44,826 nucleotides of DNA from Dichloromethanomonas sp964477085 (GTDB lineage: Bacteria; Bacillota; Desulfitobacteriia; Desulfitobacteriales; Syntrophobotulaceae): positions 1 through 44,826 of the forward strand of contig CAYZDF010000020.1 of assembly GCA_964477085.1 (NCBI GenBank). The letters run 5' to 3'. The notes beneath the pieces were generated by a model. It was not told where the DNA came from. It saw only the letters and a program-made list of their open reading frames with translations, and did no database searches. The translations under genes were made by a program, and so were the position numbers. The first letter of the stretch is position 1. The number at the start of each line of letters is the position of its first letter. Shown piece after piece: positions 42,426 through 44,826 of the stretch.

Positions 42426-44339
42426 CTATCGATTATCCTCCACCATAGACTCCACAGCAGCTAAGATATTTTGCCCTGTTGCCGTGATCTGTTCACTGGA
42501 TCTTAATGATTCGGCGATTGCCATACTGACTTCGTTCATTTTCTTTTCCAGTTCAGTCGAGATCTCCGCAATGTTTTTGATTAAGGTGAGCATGACATTC
42601 TCATCATTCATGGTAGATTTGACAACTTGTTCGGATTGATCAGCCAGTTTCTGAACTTCCTGAGCGACCACAGCAAATCCTCTTCCATGTTCCCCTGCTC
42701 TTGCAGCCTCAATCGCGGCATTTAGGGAGAGTAAATTGGTTTGGTTAGCAATGTCGACAATTTGATTTGAAGCTTTAACAAAGTTATTGAGTTTGACTTC
42801 CATTTGCTTGACACTATCCTTAAGATGAACTGCTGTCTGCACAGTTTTTTCTGCTTGGGTCGTGATATCCATTAAGGTAGAGGCACTTTCTTCGTTGGAC
42901 TGAGCGAGTTCGGTGAGCGAATTCTTGATATGGTTTACATTTTCTTTCAATTCGTTGGCCTTTCTTAGTCGCTCATCACTGAGTTGTTCGATCTCTTTCA
43001 GCATGGTATTGATTTCAGTATTCTTAACTGTCTCTGACAAAACTTTATTTCGTTGATAATCCATGCAGTTTTCCGGAATATTAAGTCCATTATAGACATC
43101 AATAGCCATATCTTCGCAGGTATGGCAACCACAAGCAGTACAGTTAATATTACGAGAGGCTTCATCATTTTTTAAAAGATTCATAAAGATTTGTTCAATT
43201 TCAGCCTTGGTTGGGATGGTTTTAGGTTTGATTGCTTTGGACTTGTCATATTGCCTGAAGAAGTCTTTAAGGTTTAATTCTTTATCAAATTTTTCTCCTA
43301 CCCATTTAAACTTCTTATTAAAATGTCCTTTTGTTCCTGCTTTAATCTTATCTTTTTTCATTTTATTAAATTTATAGTCAATATCGTCAAGTACGTTATG
43401 TGATACACAAGCCGCCGAACCAATATTACAGCCATGCAGACAGTTTAAGGCATCGACAACAAGAGGGACAGGCTTATTATCCTTAATCCGATCTTTGTAA
43501 ACACTTAAATAATCGTAAACAATTTCAACACCTTCAACTTGTTTGACCCAGGCACCATCAACAACCTCTTCGATATTTTCCTTAAGTCCGCCTGGTCGGC
43601 TATATAGGAAACCTAAGGAGCATGGATTATCATCAAAGTCTTTTTCTTCGTAAACACTGAGGTTAATCCCCTTAGCTGTGAGATATTCAGAAATATTTTT
43701 GTAAGTTACATTATAGGAGATTACTTCATTTGTTTTTTCCATTTCATTTTTCTTAGCAATACACGGTGATAAAAAAGCTAGCTTATTCTTATTGTCCAGA
43801 TATTTCTTCAAATAGATGGCCGTACACATCATGGGGCTGTGAACAGGAGAAAGTTTATCGATAATTTCAGGCTTGAATTTTTCTATGTAACTGACAATGG
43901 CCGGACATGGTTGAGCAACTACAGTCGAGAGGTTTTCTTCTTTGATAGCTTTTAAATATGCCCATGTCGTAATATCCGCTCCAAAAGATACATCATAAAC
44001 GGCATTGACACCAATGGATTTAAGATAAGCGAATAGTCTTTTATAATTAGTGAAATTAGCCCTTACTGCGGGAGCAGCGATAACGGTGATTTTAGTCCCA
44101 TTCCTTAAATCAGCGAAGAATCGATCCGTATCATCGATATATGTCCTGGCATCATGATCACAAACCTCTAAACATTTTCCACAGTTGATACACCACTCAC
44201 TATTGACTCTTACTTTAATCTTTTGTTCTTCATTGTTGTAGGCAATATTGGCGTTAACAGGACAGTGTCGGATACATTTGTTACAACCTTGACATTTCGC
44301 CTCATCTGTAATAATCAGGTTTGTATTTCCAACCACCAT
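42426..44339 (-). CDS. Ferredoxin / [FeFe]-hydrogenase-like / chemoreceptor fusion sensor
   Basis: A 637-residue soluble protein. Residues 8-65: two [4Fe-4S] clusters (Cys 16, 19, 22, 26 and 50, 53, 56, 60). Residues 80-370: an [FeFe]-hydrogenase large-subunit domain with L1 QPCPA (Cys145), L2 SPCIAKKNE (Cys193) and L3 CLHGC (Cys300, Cys304); these four are the H-cluster ligand positions, but the proton-relay Cys of the usual TSCCP is Pro144. Residues 397-425: an extra Fe-S motif (Cys 400, 403, 405, 408, 425). From about 480: a short methyl-accepting signalling domain with the NQTNLLSLNAAIEAARAG tip (532 onward). No membrane segment. Probably senses H2 or redox and signals to CheA. Confidence 0.9.
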   Translation of the reverse strand: MVVGNTNLIITDEAKCQGCNKCIRHCPVNANIAYNNEEQKIKVRVNSEWCINCGKCLEVCDHDARTYIDDTDRFFADLRNGTKITVIAAPAVRANFTNYKRLFAYLKSIGVNAVYDVSFGADITTWAYLKAIKEENLSTVVAQPCPAIVSYIEKFKPEIIDKLSPVHSPMMCTAIYLKKYLDNKNKLAFLSPCIAKKNEMEKTNEVISYNVTYKNISEYLTAKGINLSVYEEKDFDDNPCSLGFLYSRPGGLKENIEEVVDGAWVKQVEGVEIVYDYLSVYKDRIKDNKPVPLVVDALNCLHGCNIGSAACVSHNVLDDIDYKFNKMKKDKIKAGTKGHFNKKFKWVGEKFDKELNLKDFFRQYDKSKAIKPKTIPTKAEIEQIFMNLLKNDEASRNINCTACGCHTCEDMAIDVYNGLNIPENCMDYQRNKVLSETVKNTEINTMLKEIEQLSDERLRKANELKENVNHIKNSLTELAQSNEESASTLMDITTQAEKTVQTAVHLKDSVKQMEVKLNNFVKASNQIVDIANQTNLLSLNAAIEAARAGEHGRGFAVVAQEVQKLADQSEQVVKSTMNDENVMLTLIKNIAEISTELEKKMNEVSMAIAESLRSSEQITATGQNILAAVESMVEDNR

Positions 44340-44532
44340 GGACTCCCCTCCCCAAAGTAGAAATATTTGGACAGTAAATTTTCTAAGTTGATTCTATCAT
44401 ATTCTACTAAAATTTACACATTTTTTTGTAATCTTCAATTTTTTCCGAAATAAGTCAAAGATTAATGATAAATATGATAATTCTCTTTATTTCCATTTTT
44501 GGTTATAACTTGGCTCAAAGCAAACAATTACC

Positions 44533-44562
44533 TGAGTAATATTAATTTTATGACAGATAATA
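44533..44562 (+). promoter_or_regulatory. Possible sigma-G promoter of the SASP gene
   Basis: TGAGTA (44533-44538), 17 bases, GATAATA (44556-44562), close to the forespore sigma-G consensus TGAATA / CATACTA. It ends 45 bases before the SASP start. Confidence 0.45.
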
Positions 44563-44607
44563 ATATTGACTCCCAAAATAAAACTTTAATACAAGGAGGG
44601 AAATGAC

Positions 44608-44814
44608 GTGGCTGGAGAAAGAAACTCAAATCAACCTGCAGTTCAAGGCGCAGCTAAAGGATTGGATCAACTCAAATACGAGATTGCCAACGAATTAGGC
44701 GCTACTCTCGGTGGGGACCGCACTTCCCGTGAAAACGGTACTGTTGGCGGTTATATGACTAAACGCATGGTTCAGTTTGCTGAGCAGCAGCTGAAAAGCG
44801 GCCAGAGAATCTAA
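44608..44814 (+). CDS. Alpha/beta-type small acid-soluble spore protein
   Basis: A 68-residue SASP that coats and protects spore DNA. It has KYEIANELG (the GPR protease recognition site, about residues 28-36), the LGGDRTSRENGTVGGYMTKRMV DNA-binding core given here in two parts (LGGDRTSREN at 40-49, GTVGGYMTKRMV at 50-61), and length typical for the family. GTG start at 44608 after AAGGAGGG. Proves the organism makes endospores. Confidence 0.96.
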   Translation: MAGERNSNQPAVQGAAKGLDQLKYEIANELGATLGGDRTSRENGTVGGYMTKRMVQFAEQQLKSGQRI

Positions 44815-44826
44815 CCCCTATTAAAA

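Noticed and set aside
1..44826. Prophage, insertion sequence, CRISPR array or defence island
   Set aside because: No transposase, integrase, phage gene, spaced direct repeats or att-like repeat; composition and gene content are uniform chromosomal backbone.

Overview
The window comes from a low-GC, endospore-forming Firmicute, most likely an anaerobe of the Clostridia / Peptococcaceae-Desulfitobacterium type (an inference; no rRNA or species marker is present). Spore markers are an alpha/beta-type SASP gene (44608-44814), a SpoVD-like penicillin-binding protein, two tiny YjcZ-like proteins and small coat-like helical proteins. Anaerobic life is suggested by an [FeFe]-hydrogenase-like sensor and a LarB fragment (nickel-pincer cofactor). 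Ribosome binding sites are strong AGGAGG types, and TTG/GTG starts are frequent. There is no prophage, insertion sequence, CRISPR array or rRNA; it reads as ordinary chromosomal backbone with some regulatory surprises.

Layout. 1-8007 (minus): 5' part of larB, three tandem M42 aminopeptidase paralogues translationally coupled to a SpoVD/FtsI-type transpeptidase, a rhomboid protease, a LysM protein and thioredoxin reductase. 8203-10980 (plus): a large UPF0182 membrane protein. 11059-16107 (minus): an ANTAR RNA-binding regulator with a degenerate receiver, a phosphodiester-glycosidase-family protein and a membrane-anchored propeller-like protein; then an anchored protein of unknown function and the primosome pair dnaD-dnaI. 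16302-20419: an HD hydrolase, then a beta-CASP nuclease and a DegS/DegU two-component pair (minus). 20618-20694: tRNA-Pro(CGG) with a clear promoter and terminator. 21594-25352 (plus): FMN riboswitch plus terminator controlling ribD-ribE-ribBA-ribH. 25513-31816 (minus): two small helical proteins, a dnaJ-clpB heat-shock operon with a good sigma-A promoter, a lipid kinase and a GNAT protein. 31964-37745 (minus): two micro-proteins, an ECF sigma factor with a DUF4349 membrane partner, a split chromate-type transporter and a TetM-like GTPase. 37889-40035: a DUF1540 protein, a CPBP protease and an M20 amidohydrolase. 40241-42187 (plus): a complex leader and amtB-glnB. 42426-44339 (minus): a ferredoxin / [FeFe]-hydrogenase / chemoreceptor fusion. 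44608-44814 (plus): the SASP.

The most interesting points are: (1) the amtB-glnB leader, where two short hairpins, each with a six-base loop carrying A at position 1 and G at position 4 (the ANTAR recognition signature), each overlap the 5' arm of a separate intrinsic terminator, followed by a 15-codon mini-ORF abutting the amtB ribosome binding site. The window also encodes an ANTAR protein, 27 kb away, whose receiver phospho-acceptor aspartate is replaced by glutamate. (2) The soluble hydrogenase-chemoreceptor fusion, which keeps all four H-cluster cysteine positions but has lost the proton-relay cysteine, as expected for a hydrogen or redox sensor. No search or folding program could be run; family calls rest on recognised motifs.
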